Both the position numbers and the translations under genes were made by a program. 64,000 nucleotides of DNA from Pelotomaculum_C sp050950345 (GTDB lineage Bacteria > Bacillota > Desulfotomaculia > Desulfotomaculales > Pelotomaculaceae): assembly GCA_050950345.1 (NCBI GenBank), contig JBMNHK010000004.1, positions 124,001 to 188,000 of the forward strand, in the 5' to 3' direction. The notes under the pieces were generated by a model that worked only from the letters and a program-made list of their open reading frames with translations, had not been told where the DNA came from and did no database searches. Below, piece by piece: positions 8,412 through 16,731 of this stretch. The stretch's first letter is position 1; every line of letters starts with the position of its first letter.

Positions 8412-8426
8412 TCATTGGCCTCGAGT
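8412..8426. repeat. Right 15-bp target duplication of IS30 element
   Basis: TCATTGGCCTCGAGT, identical to the copy at 7194-7208 and directly adjacent to the right element end. Confidence 0.8.
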
Positions 8427-9217
8427 TGGCAAGCCATTACCGGCCAGATATTTAGCCACATAGAATAACCACTTATCCCTTGCTCAACAAATGTAACTTA
8501 TACGCGTTGAATTTCGGAGTAGATATATGCCTTTCCCCAAAAGCCAGCTTACCTGAGCCTATCCAAGCCGCACATGACAGGTGAGCGGGCCTGTTTTTTG
8601 AGGCGCCGCCTATCCCTAAACACTAACTTTAACATTGTTTGCCCCTCTCAGCCCCATTTCCAATAATATCTATCCCTGCTCTATTTAAAGATAAATACCC
8701 CTATTAAGGAGGAATTGTCGGATTTTTCAAGAAATAGGTTGATATCAACGCTTCTTGTTTAGGGCGGCGTGACTGTTGATCTTGTGTCTGCTTGGCGGTA
8801 TTCCCGGCCTAAGCAGGTTACAACAACATAGTAAATGAGATTACCAAATTTAATCCAAGAGTTGATTGGCAACCTTCCATAAATGATAATAATTCGATGT
8901 TGAAAAACCGATGACAAAGTCAAAGTCATTGGTATTAGGGCAGGAAAGGAAGCGAATGGTTGGAGTCTTAATAGGAACAGCAGCATCATCAAGAATTAGG
9001 TCTCTATCTAGTTATAGCGTTATCTATTTTGTATTTAGGTTTTAAAGAGTATATTTTGCATTTTTTTGTCAGGGATATATGTCGAGCTTCTATGGGATGG
9101 TGTCCGACATATTAGGAACAGCATGTTTTCTAATCATTCAACTATACTCATTAGGCTAATAACACAAAGCCTGGGCATAAGTCATACTAATTATTTATAT
9201 TTATTGGAGGAATCACG
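8427..9217. other. Long stretch without an intact gene; possible decayed ORF 8709-9000
   Basis: No complete gene is supported. AAGGAGG near 8707 precedes a TTG-started frame that reads MSDFSRNRLISTLLV and stops. After frame changes, the downstream sequence continues with protein-like stretches (ITKFNPRVDWQPSINDN and, in a shifted frame, KVKVIGIRAGKEANGW) up to about 8990. This pattern suggests a frameshifted secreted-protein gene of unknown family. 9000-9217 is AT-rich upstream DNA of the SLH gene. Confidence 0.3.
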
Positions 9218-9538
9218 ATGAACAAGAAAGCTGTTATCCTGTGTATCATCCTCGCATTGGCGATAAGTCCCGTAACATATGCAACTGCCGCCAGCGAACA
9301 TACGGCATATAATTTGATCGTTCCGCTTGAATATGATCCGATTTCCGTCATAAACGGCGACATGTTCGTCACGCGCGACAGTGACACCCCCTCCTATGAT
9401 CCGCTTTACAGTCTTTATCGCTTTGACGGCACAAAGCTCTTAAGCGGTATGAAGGAGATTTCTTTTGCCGGGGAATATCTCCTATCTCAATATTTGAAAA
9501 TAAATCAACGGATTACTCCATTAATCGCAGTATTTTAA
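9218..9538 (+). pseudogene. 5' part of an SLH surface-protein gene, split by IS110 insertion
   Basis: Starts with ATG 9218 behind GGAGGA. Residues 1-26 form a signal peptide (MNKKAVILCIILALAIS...TAASE). The mature part (LIVPLEYDPISVINGDMFV, then LYSLYRFDGTKLLSGMKE) is the beginning of a WG-repeat-like beta domain. The frame ends in the foreign sequence at 9538. The remainder of the protein, including its SLH domains, resumes at 11101 in the same orientation. The encoded product would be a secreted stub of about 100 residues without a wall anchor. Confidence 0.75.
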
Positions 9539-9624
9539 AAATGTTAATTTCGTCGCCGTTACTATCCAAAAACTCACCCTATCATAGCTCACTGGGTCAT
9601 GCCCTTACATTCCTTCGTTCTGTT

Positions 9625-9712
9625 TTATGGATAAAAGCGGAGATAGCGTTTAAGCTCGTATACTGCCTCAGTGGGCTAATGGAGAATTTCTCCTTATCTC
9701 CGCTTTATCGGC
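9625..9712 (-). ncRNA. Candidate structured guide (bridge/seek) RNA of the IS110-family element
   Basis: Downstream of the transposase stop the DNA forms a long stem: 9631-9645 pairs with 9695-9708 (14 bp, one bulged A), enclosing an internal 6-bp hairpin GGAGAA-T-TTCTCC at 9681-9693 and an unpaired segment of about 35 bases. Elements of this family are known to encode a non-coding RNA with internal loops that specify target and donor, placed 3' of the transposase in the IS1111 branch. The position and fold fit; the guide loops themselves were not identified. Confidence 0.45.
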
Positions 9713-9725
9713 TATTTAATATTTT

Positions 9726-11012
9726 TTATGCAGCTTGCATAATTTGATTCTTCCTGATATTCCCAAGTACTAATTCTGCCCTATATTCGGTTTGTTTTTT
9801 TATCAGGTTATATATTACGGTTATTGTTTTTTTCGAAATAACAACCAGGGCTTGTTTTTTCTTAAGGGGATTATTTGGGCGTTTTTTCAAGTATTCATAA
9901 AGCCCCTTCATTTCTTCGTTTACTGCAACCATTACCATAGCCATGCGATAGAGAATGCTCCGCAAATTCTTTCTTCCGCGCTTGGATATAACTGTTCCGC
10001 TTTTACTTTTACCGGAGCTATCCTCAACCAGGTTATAGCCTGCCATTTTGCTTATTTGACGTGGATTATCGAATCTAAGCGGATCACCAATCTCACCTAA
10101 AAAGCTAGCAGCGGTAATCACTCCTATGCCTGGAATACTAAGTATTATTTCTTTAAATCCTGTTTTACCTAGTGCCACTTCCATTGCTGCTTCAATCTGG
10201 TCCAGCTGTATTGTTAAAAGTTCCAATTCCTCAATTATTAGTCCTAATCTTAACTTGGCTGATAATAATCCATACCCTACCCCAATAGAGTTTTTTGCTG
10301 CTTCAATTAGCTCTTCGGCCTTCTTTCTGCCTACTGTTTTTTTAACGGCCTTTTTTATTTCGGCTAGTACCCCATCTACTCCTAATTCAATTATCAGCGA
10401 AGGAAAGGGACAGGATTTTAATATCTGCAGAGATGCCTTTCCTTTTAAAGGGTTTTTGAACACAGTCTTTATTTCTGGAAAATATTCATCCATCACTGCT
10501 GTTATGGTGTTTTTTATGGCGTTATAACGCTTCATCAGGCTTATTCTTGAGTTTGCCAGCACCCTCAGTTCCGCGAATATATCCTGGGGCATATATACTT
10601 TGTAATACCTGCCGTCACGCACCAGTCTTGCTATAGTTAGAGCATCTTTCTTATCGTTCTTGGTCTGGCTGTTATCATCAAGTTCCTTGGCTCGTTTTGT
10701 ATGGTACGGATTAACCATTACTACTGTTACTCCATGCACTATCAGATAGTTTGCCAACGGTTTCCAGTAATGCCCTGTGGGCTCCATTCCTACGATAACA
10801 TCTTCAAGTCTTTTGTTCTTGCAAATTGCATCTATGCTTGCTAATATAGTTTCGAAGCCGTTTCTATCGTTTTGGAATTTCAAGGCTTTGCCTATTTCTA
10901 AACCTCGATAATTTACGAACCGTGCCCACTGTGTTTGTTTTGCGATATCTACGCCTATAATTAGTGTCTTTGGTGTTATTGCTTCTAATTTTTGATTATT
11001 ACGGTTCTTCAT
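9726..11012 (-). CDS. IS110-family (DEDD) transposase
   Basis: 428 residues. The N-terminal RuvC-like DEDD domain has Asp in IIGVDIAKQTQ (about 18-28), Glu in IVGMEPTGHYWK (about 75) and the Asp pair in TKNDKKDALTIARL (about 118-131). A coiled-coil middle leads to the C-terminal Transposase_20 domain, with ILSIPGIGVITAASFLGEIGD and a serine-rich VEDSSGKSKSG that should hold the catalytic serine. The start is ATG 11012; its AGGAGG (complement of 11023-11028) is buried in a hairpin. The ORF looks intact, so the element may still be active. Confidence 0.93.
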   Translation of the reverse strand: MKNRNNQKLEAITPKTLIIGVDIAKQTQWARFVNYRGLEIGKALKFQNDRNGFETILASIDAICKNKRLEDVIVGMEPTGHYWKPLANYLIVHGVTVVMVNPYHTKRAKELDDNSQTKNDKKDALTIARLVRDGRYYKVYMPQDIFAELRVLANSRISLMKRYNAIKNTITAVMDEYFPEIKTVFKNPLKGKASLQILKSCPFPSLIIELGVDGVLAEIKKAVKKTVGRKKAEELIEAAKNSIGVGYGLLSAKLRLGLIIEELELLTIQLDQIEAAMEVALGKTGFKEIILSIPGIGVITAASFLGEIGDPLRFDNPRQISKMAGYNLVEDSSGKSKSGTVISKRGRKNLRSILYRMAMVMVAVNEEMKGLYEYLKKRPNNPLKKKQALVVISKKTITVIYNLIKKQTEYRAELVLGNIRKNQIMQAA

Positions 11013-11022
11013 CTGCTTTTGA

Positions 11023-11082
11023 CCTCCTGATTTCTATGTTTTTTGTGCGTTTGCTAGGCACACATAAAATCATAGCAGGAGG
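11023..11082. promoter_or_regulatory. Hairpin at the IS110 5' end that contains the transposase ribosome site
   Basis: CCTCCTG (11023-11029) pairs with CAGGAGG (11076-11082), continued inward by CTATG (11034-11038) / CATAG (11071-11075) and GTGC/GCAC. The transposase Shine-Dalgarno is the complement of 11023-11028, so any minus-strand transcript entering from outside would fold it away. On the plus strand the same hairpin is followed by TTTTTT (11083-11088) and would act as a terminator for the split host gene. Confidence 0.55.
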
Positions 11083-11100
11083 TTTTTTAATTCTCAAAGA

Positions 11101-12453
11101 TCATTTTCATTCATTACAGGAATGCTCGTAAAAGAGGGTGAAGACATGGGCGTATACTCCCGTGATCTGACGGTCATCGTACCTGCAATCTATAAGTATA
11201 TCTTCATGAAGGACGCGACGCATTGCATTGCAATCGACGGGAAAGAGTTTCTCCGTCCCGGCTCGTGGTGGGGCGATATGTATTTATATGATCTGACAAC
11301 CGGGCAGATCACCGACGAACTTGGCTATGGAGACGGCTTCGATAGCACGGATTACGAGGCCTCGCAAAAGCAGCTGTCTGAGCAATGGCAGATGGAAGCA
11401 GGCGGGTCGGCCGGCGTTTTCGTATCCATGAACGGAGATGGCTGGGCGCCGATTACGTATTGTAAGGCCTATAATGACGACGGGCAGCTGCTGCTGGATT
11501 TTCAGCCATATTGCACAACCGGGGATTCCGCTTACAACCAATTGTACTATGGCTGCGGCGGTCTTTTCTTTTACGGTTATAACGGCAGTGCCAAATCGCC
11601 CGACAATATGAACTATATCTTTACAGGGCGTGGCCGTCTCATCGCACAACAACCCTATGCATCGCTTACAGGCATAATTGGCGGTAAATACATTTGTGCG
11701 TATGGTAATGTCGAGACTAATATGGAGTCCTATATCATGGACCGCGATGGTAAAACCGTCATCCCCAAAGGCACGTTTGACAGCTATGCCTTTAATTATA
11801 CTACCAGCAGTGCACGAAGCATAATCAGCGATGTCGACGAGTATATTGTCGTCTCGAAAGACGGGAAATATGGAATCATCACCCTGCCGGATATACAGTT
11901 GCTGCCATCCGATTGGGCGAAGTTGGAAGTGGCGAAAGCTGTGGATAAAAATCTTGTGTCGGAGGATATACGGCTTTGGTGGAAAGACAGCTGCACAAGA
12001 GAAGAATTTTGCCGCATGCTGTCTCTGAGCGTGAAAGAAATCACAGGCAAGACCATCGCGGAGCTTTCCGCCGGGTCGGAAGCCTTGACCTTCTCGGATT
12101 GCGATAACCCCGATGTTTTGGCGGCGTCGGCGCTCGGAATCGTCAACGGTATCGGTAACGATCGATTTGCGCCAAACAGATTTATCACTCGGGAACAAGC
12201 TGCGGCGATGCTTGCAAGAGTAGCCGCGGTTTTGGACGTTCCATTAACGGGGGATAGCGTTTCTTTTGCGGATGAAGACCAGATTTCCGATTGGGCTCGT
12301 GCCGGGATCGATGCGGTTTCGCGAATACTTTGCGGAGAAGCAAAAACGCCACTTATGCAGGGCGTGGGCGGCAACCAGTTTGCACCGCAAGATTATTACA
12401 CGGTCGAACAATCGGCAATCACGATGCTAAGACTTACAGAAACAATGAAATAA
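11101..12453 (+). pseudogene. 3' part of the split SLH surface-protein gene
   Basis: The open frame resumes in host sequence at about 11101 (SFSFITGMLVKEGEDMG) and runs to 12453. The first 300 residues are a beta-rich domain with WG-repeat-like segments (GKYGIITLPD, GKYICAYGNVE). The last 150 residues hold SLH modules: LTFSDCDNPDVLAASALGIV followed by GNDRFAPNRFITREQAAAML, and a second one with ISDWARAGIDAVS and FAPQDYYTVEQSAITMLR. SLH modules bind pyruvylated cell-wall polymers. Without the signal peptide encoded at 9218 this part cannot be exported. Confidence 0.8.
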
Positions 12454-12563
12454 CCATATGTTCTCAGTCGAACAGTATGAGCATAATATCACGAAGAAGT
12501 ATTTCGGGCGTGCTTCGCATTATTCATATAATCTGCATATTCAATGAGGGATTGTGATGTGTG

Positions 12564-12713
12564 ATGATAGAAAAGGTAGCCGGCGTAAATAAGGCAATTA
12601 TAGTAAACACGCTGGCTATTATACTTGCAGCATGCATTGCGATAATAGTTCATGCTGTTTTGCCCGCCGGTGTAAATCCAGAGAATTTTGATGGCGTAAT
12701 AGTCAAGATTTAG
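12564..12713 (+). CDS. Small membrane protein, unknown (49 aa)
   Basis: An ORF from ATG 12564 (or GTG 12561) reads MIEKVAGVNKAIIVNTLA, then a hydrophobic helix IILAACIAIIVHAVL and a short tail PAGVNPENFDG. A single membrane segment with an amphipathic N-terminus is evident. A decayed paralogue of its first half lies at 6003-6083, which supports the frame being coding and mobile or duplicated. The ribosome site (TGAGGG, 13 bases upstream) is weak. The family is not recognised. Confidence 0.4.
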   Translation: MIEKVAGVNKAIIVNTLAIILAACIAIIVHAVLPAGVNPENFDGVIVKI

Positions 12714-12875
12714 AATTTCCTGTGGTTTCAGCTTCCTACTATGTTTTGCTATTTACACACTGTCGTTGTATGGTGTTCTTTTGGAAAGCAGTTAAATATT
12801 CCCAAACTGCAAATGAACAGCGTAGGTTATGGTAGCCATGAAATGTCTAGCATTATGAAAGCTAATGGAGGCAGT

Positions 12876-12998
12876 ATGGATGCCAATACATATTTGATAT
12901 ATATAGAGCAATCTATTATAAAATACAGATTTGTTGGTTCAATATTATCAATATTGGGTGGAATCGGTGTACTAATAACAACAAATATTAAGTCGTAG
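12876..12998 (+). CDS. Small membrane protein, unknown (40 aa)
   Basis: ATG 12876 is preceded by GGAGG at a spacing of 5 bases, a strong ribosome site. The product MDANTYLIYIEQSIIKYRFV continues into a hydrophobic helix GSILSILGGIGVLITT and ends NIKS. The frame is open further upstream, but the ribosome site favours this start. No known family recognised. Confidence 0.4.
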   Translation: MDANTYLIYIEQSIIKYRFVGSILSILGGIGVLITTNIKS

Positions 12999-13063
12999 TA
13001 TTATTATGTTAGGCAATAGCTTAGATTAAAACAGGATGATGAACAGCAGGATAGGTGATTATT

Positions 13064-13963
13064 ATGATTGAACTTGCATTTGGTGAAAGCGCTGCTGGTG
13101 CGCTAAAAATGGCAAAGTCAATGAAATATGGAGAACCATTAAACGGCTCTGCTGCTGTGTATGGAGGCACAAGTAAAGAACAGCGTGAAACATCGAAGCC
13201 TCGCAACTGGTCCGGCATAACAATGGGAGGCAGTCCAAAAGATGTGGCGGCGCTGACACTGGCATTGGATATCGGCGACATTTCGGATATGGATACGGGC
13301 ATGAACGCACGCAAAAAGTCACTTGACGAACTGTTTGCACACTTTCCCGGTGCATCTGACGGAATATGGAAAACAAATCAGCATACCCTGACGCGGCTTC
13401 AGGATGCTAAGGCAACGCTGGAACCTGTACGTATGTGGATCTGTGTCAGTAATCCGGCGGAATTGTGCGGATTGTATTTTGTGTGCCATTTGATGGTTGA
13501 TGCCCCGATACAGCTTTCTGTCGTACGAGTTCCAGAGCAAATTGAAAAAGATAACAGCATTATCAGTTATCGCAATACCGGAGAAATAAAGCCGGAAGCA
13601 TTAGGTGCGTTCACTAAATATGAGGCGCCTATAAGCGATTTGCAGCGAAGAGTTTATGCGAATATCTGGAGCGTGTTGGTGCGTGAAAATGCTCCGCTGC
13701 GTGCTGTAATCAACGGGAGCCTCATTGGTGTACCAGAAGATTTTTATGATTTTGCGCTGCGGGCCAATATGCCGGATGGGGAATTCAAGGTTGCACAGCT
13801 GATTGGCAAAACATTGGGTCAAATACCGGGTGTCGGCGACCAGTGGTTGTTCCTGCGGATACAAGCCATGCTGCAAACAGGAGAATTAATTGTGGTTTCA
13901 GCGGCAACAGGAGACTATCCTTATTCGGAAGTAGTAAAACGGAGCAATGTAATTGCTGTGTAA
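13064..13963 (+). CDS. DUF1835 / DUF3658 domain protein
   Basis: A 299-residue protein starting MIELAFGESAAGALKMA, the typical N-terminus of DUF1835 proteins, with a middle segment EPVRMWICVSNPAELCGLYF and the C-terminal DUF3658 part around LQTGELIVVSAATGDYPYSE. Members occur singly in Firmicutes and have no established biochemical role. I chose ATG 13064 because GATAGGTGAT lies directly upstream; an in-frame GTG at 13055 falls inside that ribosome site. It is followed 50 bases later by a VOC-domain gene in the same orientation. Confidence 0.75.
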   Translation: MIELAFGESAAGALKMAKSMKYGEPLNGSAAVYGGTSKEQRETSKPRNWSGITMGGSPKDVAALTLALDIGDISDMDTGMNARKKSLDELFAHFPGASDGIWKTNQHTLTRLQDAKATLEPVRMWICVSNPAELCGLYFVCHLMVDAPIQLSVVRVPEQIEKDNSIISYRNTGEIKPEALGAFTKYEAPISDLQRRVYANIWSVLVRENAPLRAVINGSLIGVPEDFYDFALRANMPDGEFKVAQLIGKTLGQIPGVGDQWLFLRIQAMLQTGELIVVSAATGDYPYSEVVKRSNVIAV

Positions 13964-14013
13964 ATAATCGGGCTACATTAATAAAATATTATCGTATGGA
14001 GGAGATCCAAACA

Positions 14014-14481
14014 ATGAAATTTCAATGCGTATTGCTGGCCGTAAAAGATATTGAGGTATCGAAAAGGTTCTACGGAGAGCTGTTTAATCAAAAGATCGTC
14101 CTTGACCTGGGCAAAAACGTGACCTTCGACGGTGGGTTTGCCATACAGGAGGGTTTTGCGTGGCTGTTGGATTTACCTGCGGAGTCTGTCATTTCCAAAT
14201 CCAACAATATGGAGCTTTATTTTGAGGTGGACGACTTTGACGCCTTTATCGCAAAACTTGGCGGTTTTGAAATCAGGTATGTTCACCCGCCTAAAAAGTA
14301 CGAATGGCAGCAGCGCGTCGTGCGCATTTATGACCCCGACTGGCACATCATTGAGATTGGGGAGTCTATGGCGGTTATTGCCCGCAGATATCTTGCCCAG
14401 GGGTACTCCGTCGAGGAAACGGCAAAAATCATTCAGCATCCTGTGGAGTTCGTTAAGCTGTGCAAGGCGGGAAATGTCTGA
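14014..14481 (+). CDS. VOC-superfamily (glyoxalase/bleomycin-resistance-like) protein
   Basis: 155 residues, starting with ATG 14014 behind GGAGGAG. It has the N-terminal strand FQCVLLAVKDIEVSKRFYGELF, the central MELYFEVDDFDAFIAKL and the C-terminal RIYDPDWHIIEIGES, i.e. one full VOC module with the usual D-P-D-x-H/N-x-I-E/I-E metal-side motif. A helical extension (EETAKIIQHPVEFVKL) follows. Members are metal enzymes or small-molecule binding resistance proteins; the substrate cannot be told. The N-terminal His usually found in glyoxalase I is not obvious. Confidence 0.85.
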   Translation: MKFQCVLLAVKDIEVSKRFYGELFNQKIVLDLGKNVTFDGGFAIQEGFAWLLDLPAESVISKSNNMELYFEVDDFDAFIAKLGGFEIRYVHPPKKYEWQQRVVRIYDPDWHIIEIGESMAVIARRYLAQGYSVEETAKIIQHPVEFVKLCKAGNV

Positions 14482-14508
14482 TTACTCTATTAAACGATTA
14501 AATGACAT

Positions 14509-14880
14509 GTGGTGAACCAGGAACATGCGCCTATTGGAAAATCCCCCCTGATGCTTCAGGCCCTTGTGCCTTATCGTTGGATGAATAACTGGGGTGGCGG
14601 AGACAGGGAAATATATGGACAGTTGAAGAAAAAAGCAATGGATGCCATGATAGACAGTGCCTCCAGACTGATTCCCGGCTTGCCGGAATGTATAGATTAT
14701 AAAGACGCCGCAACACCGCTTACTTATGAAAGATTCACCCATAATACAGATGGGGCGACTTCCGCATAAAAACAACATGAGCGTGAATATAGAAACACCG
14801 GTAAAAAAAGTTTATATCGGCTCCTGCTGGGCGAGTCAGATCGGCGGTGTGCCCGGCACCCTGAGCAATAGCTTATCAGT
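14509..14880 (+). pseudogene. Fragment of a phytoene desaturase-like FAD oxidoreductase, frameshifted
   Basis: The first frame reads GKSPLMLQALVPYRW and then DAATPLTYERFTHNTDGATSA, a pattern from the C-terminal third of FAD-dependent CrtI-like oxidoreductases. It stops at 14769, and after a frame change the expected C-terminus (TPVKKVYIGSCWASQIGGVP) continues in the next frame to about 14865. The whole FAD-binding N-terminal half is missing. The gene is clearly inactive. Confidence 0.7.
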
Positions 14881-14930
14881 GTGTCAGAAAGATAAAGTAA
14901 ACCTGACACTATCCTCACTTGACATATTAA

Positions 14931-14959
14931 TTGACATCCCGACTAAAATTAACTATCCT
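14931..14959 (+). promoter_or_regulatory. Sigma-A-type promoter of corA
   Basis: A consensus -35 TTGACA (14931-14936) and TATCCT (14954-14959) are separated by 17 bases. They lie about 75 bases before the corA start in an AT-rich gap. Confidence 0.5.
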
Positions 14960-15035
14960 TGAATTAATTTTAAAAAAGAAGTAATTTTATAAAGTGACTT
15001 TGTGTATATTTAGTTGGATAGGCAGAGGTATTAAG

Positions 15036-16034
15036 ATGATCAAGACCTATTTTTACAGCTACGAGGACCGCAAAACTCACCATGACGTGAATCTGGCCGA
15101 TAAAGATCATTTTTTGAAGCATGAAAAAGACCTGCTCTGGGTGGACTTGTTTCAGTTTAGCGAGTTGGAGTTAAAACAGGTGGCCGGTATTTTTGGTTTT
15201 CACCCTCTGGCTGTGGAAGACTGCCTGCATTACAGCCCTCGAGCGAAATTGGACAATTACGGGGATTACGACTTGCTCCTGGTCCATGCCCTGCGCTATG
15301 ATGAGGGGTCTGCTGACGACGAAATCGAACTGGTTCAATTGGATATCTTTCTGGGCCGTAACTTTGTGGTGACGGTGCACCATCAGACCTTGCCGGTGCT
15401 GGGCCGTATGGCTAGAGTCAGCCTGAGCAGCCCTGCGTACCTGAACCAGGGGGTGGAGTTTTTCCTCTATTCAATTATTGACGGCAACACAGACGAGATT
15501 TTTCCCATTTTGGACCGGATTAACGTGCGTATTGACGAGCTGGAAGACGAGATCTACGACCAATCAAGCAGCGCTATTGCTGAGGAAGTGCTGGCTTTGA
15601 AGAGGACTATTTTGACCATCCGGCGGGCGGTGATGCCTCAGAAGCGGATTTTTGCCGGCATCAACGGCAGGGGGCAGACCAACGGCAGGGGGCAGACGCG
15701 CTTTGTGATTCGGGAAGAGTCCAAACCGTATTTTCTGGACCTGGTGGACCATATGGAGCGGATTACCGACTCCATTGACCAGTTTCGTGATCTGGTGGAT
15801 ACAGCTCAGACTACTTACTATTCTTTGATCAGTGCCCGTACTAATGAGACGATCCGGCTCCTGACAGTTTTTTCTACCTTGTTCATGCCCTTGACTTTTT
15901 TGACCGGTTTCTTCGGGATGAACGTGCCTTTTCCCTACCAGCACTCAGGCCTGGCAACTGTAGCCATTACCATGATGCTCCTGGGGATCGTCGCCATCAT
16001 GCTGGTGGTGTTCAAGCGCTTGAAGCTTTTTTGA
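15036..16034 (+). CDS. corA: CorA-family magnesium/divalent cation transporter
   Basis: About 332 residues from ATG 15036 (MIKTYFYSYEDRKTHHD), preceded by AGAGGT. A large cytoplasmic N-terminal domain with a long stalk helix is followed by two C-terminal membrane helices, with the diagnostic pore motif GMN in LTGFFGMNVPFP and a positively charged end FKRLKLF. CorA forms a pentameric channel for Mg2+ (some members for Co2+, Ni2+ or Zn2+). Oddity: a perfect 18-bp tandem duplication (15663-15698) doubles NGRGQT in the loop before the last stalk helix. The gene stands alone behind its own promoter. Confidence 0.93.
   Translation: MIKTYFYSYEDRKTHHDVNLADKDHFLKHEKDLLWVDLFQFSELELKQVAGIFGFHPLAVEDCLHYSPRAKLDNYGDYDLLLVHALRYDEGSADDEIELVQLDIFLGRNFVVTVHHQTLPVLGRMARVSLSSPAYLNQGVEFFLYSIIDGNTDEIFPILDRINVRIDELEDEIYDQSSSAIAEEVLALKRTILTIRRAVMPQKRIFAGINGRGQTNGRGQTRFVIREESKPYFLDLVDHMERITDSIDQFRDLVDTAQTTYYSLISARTNETIRLLTVFSTLFMPLTFLTGFFGMNVPFPYQHSGLATVAITMMLLGIVAIMLVVFKRLKLF
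15663..15698 (+). repeat. 18-bp tandem duplication inside corA
   Basis: AACGGCAGGGGGCAGACC (15663-15680) is repeated at 15681-15698 with only the last base changed. It keeps the frame and duplicates six residues (NGRGQT). Confidence 0.85.
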
Positions 16035-16080
16035 TCCAGCAACCAGCCTTGTTGGCGAAGGTGCTTAAGGGGGCTAAACC

Positions 16081-16731
16081 TTGTCTGCGTTCCTGGTTAT
16101 TTTGACGATAGCTATAGTCTTGCTGGTGCTCCTGCTATTGTTGCCCATTGACTTTACAGGCCGTGGCCTGTGGGGCGGTGATAAGTATTTTGAAGCCGGA
16201 CTAAAATGGGCGGGCGGGCTGGTGGCCTTAAGCTTTAAAGTACCGGGGCCTTCGCCGGTAGCTTTTAGATTTATCGGACTCACCTTATGGAGGGGTGGGA
16301 ATAAGGGGAAAAGCTCGCCGCAGGCTAAAAGCGCTAAAAAGGCGAAGAGAGTTATTAACTGGCGTTGGGCAAGGGTGTTAGGCAACAGAGAACTTTTCCG
16401 GGCCGGCATGGCTTTTTTGCGCCGTCTGGTCAAAGCTTTGCGGTTGGAGGTAAGGCTTGACGGGCGGTATGATCTTGGTGATCCCGCCCTTAACGGTGTG
16501 GCAGCCGGACTGCAGGCCATGCTTGGCGGCAACCAGCTTAAACTTTACGCCCGGCCCAATTTTACCCAGGATGGTTCGGAATTTACATGTTGCCTGCAGG
16601 GCAGGGTCATCCCCGCAGAAATGCTGGCCCTGGGCATCATCTTTTTCTGGCAGAAGCCGGTCAGAAGGGTATGGCTGGCAACCATAAAAAACAAAATAAG
16701 CATAAAAAAGGGGGCAATTAAAGGTGTTTAA
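16081..16731 (+). CDS. DUF2953 protein (YtfI-like)
   Basis: 216 residues with TTG start at 16081; AAGGGGG lies about 8 bases upstream. An N-terminal membrane helix (residues 4-20) is followed by a soluble region containing LRLEVRLDGRYDLGDPALNG and LYARPNFTQD, typical of DUF2953. In Bacillus the DUF2953 gene ytfI lies directly before ytfJ (gerW), and the same order is found here with an 8-base overlap, supporting a role linked to the sporulation/germination protein GerW. The molecular function is unknown. Confidence 0.8.
   Translation: MSAFLVILTIAIVLLVLLLLLPIDFTGRGLWGGDKYFEAGLKWAGGLVALSFKVPGPSPVAFRFIGLTLWRGGNKGKSSPQAKSAKKAKRVINWRWARVLGNRELFRAGMAFLRRLVKALRLEVRLDGRYDLGDPALNGVAAGLQAMLGGNQLKLYARPNFTQDGSEFTCCLQGRVIPAEMLALGIIFFWQKPVRRVWLATIKNKISIKKGAIKGV

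Larger units (their letters stand above)
9540..11100 (-). mobile_element. IS110-family element (approximate ends)
   Basis: A DEDD transposase gene on the minus strand sits inside an SLH protein gene. Host coding sequence ends near 9490-9540 and resumes near 11101, which sets the approximate limits; IS110-type elements make little or no target duplication and I could not fix the ends to the base. About 185 bp of non-coding DNA follow the transposase stop (9541-9725) and only about 90 bp precede its start. A long structured 3' non-coding end is the layout of the IS1111 branch of the family. Confidence 0.7.

Noticed and set aside
8759..8992. 77-codon minus-strand frame in the gap after IS30
   Set aside because: No ribosome site and no recognisable sequence; the plus strand of the same stretch looks like a decayed coding region.
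11284..12198. Long open frame on the minus strand (304 codons)
   Set aside because: It lies entirely opposite the SLH protein part, has no family motifs, and arises from codon bias of the real gene.
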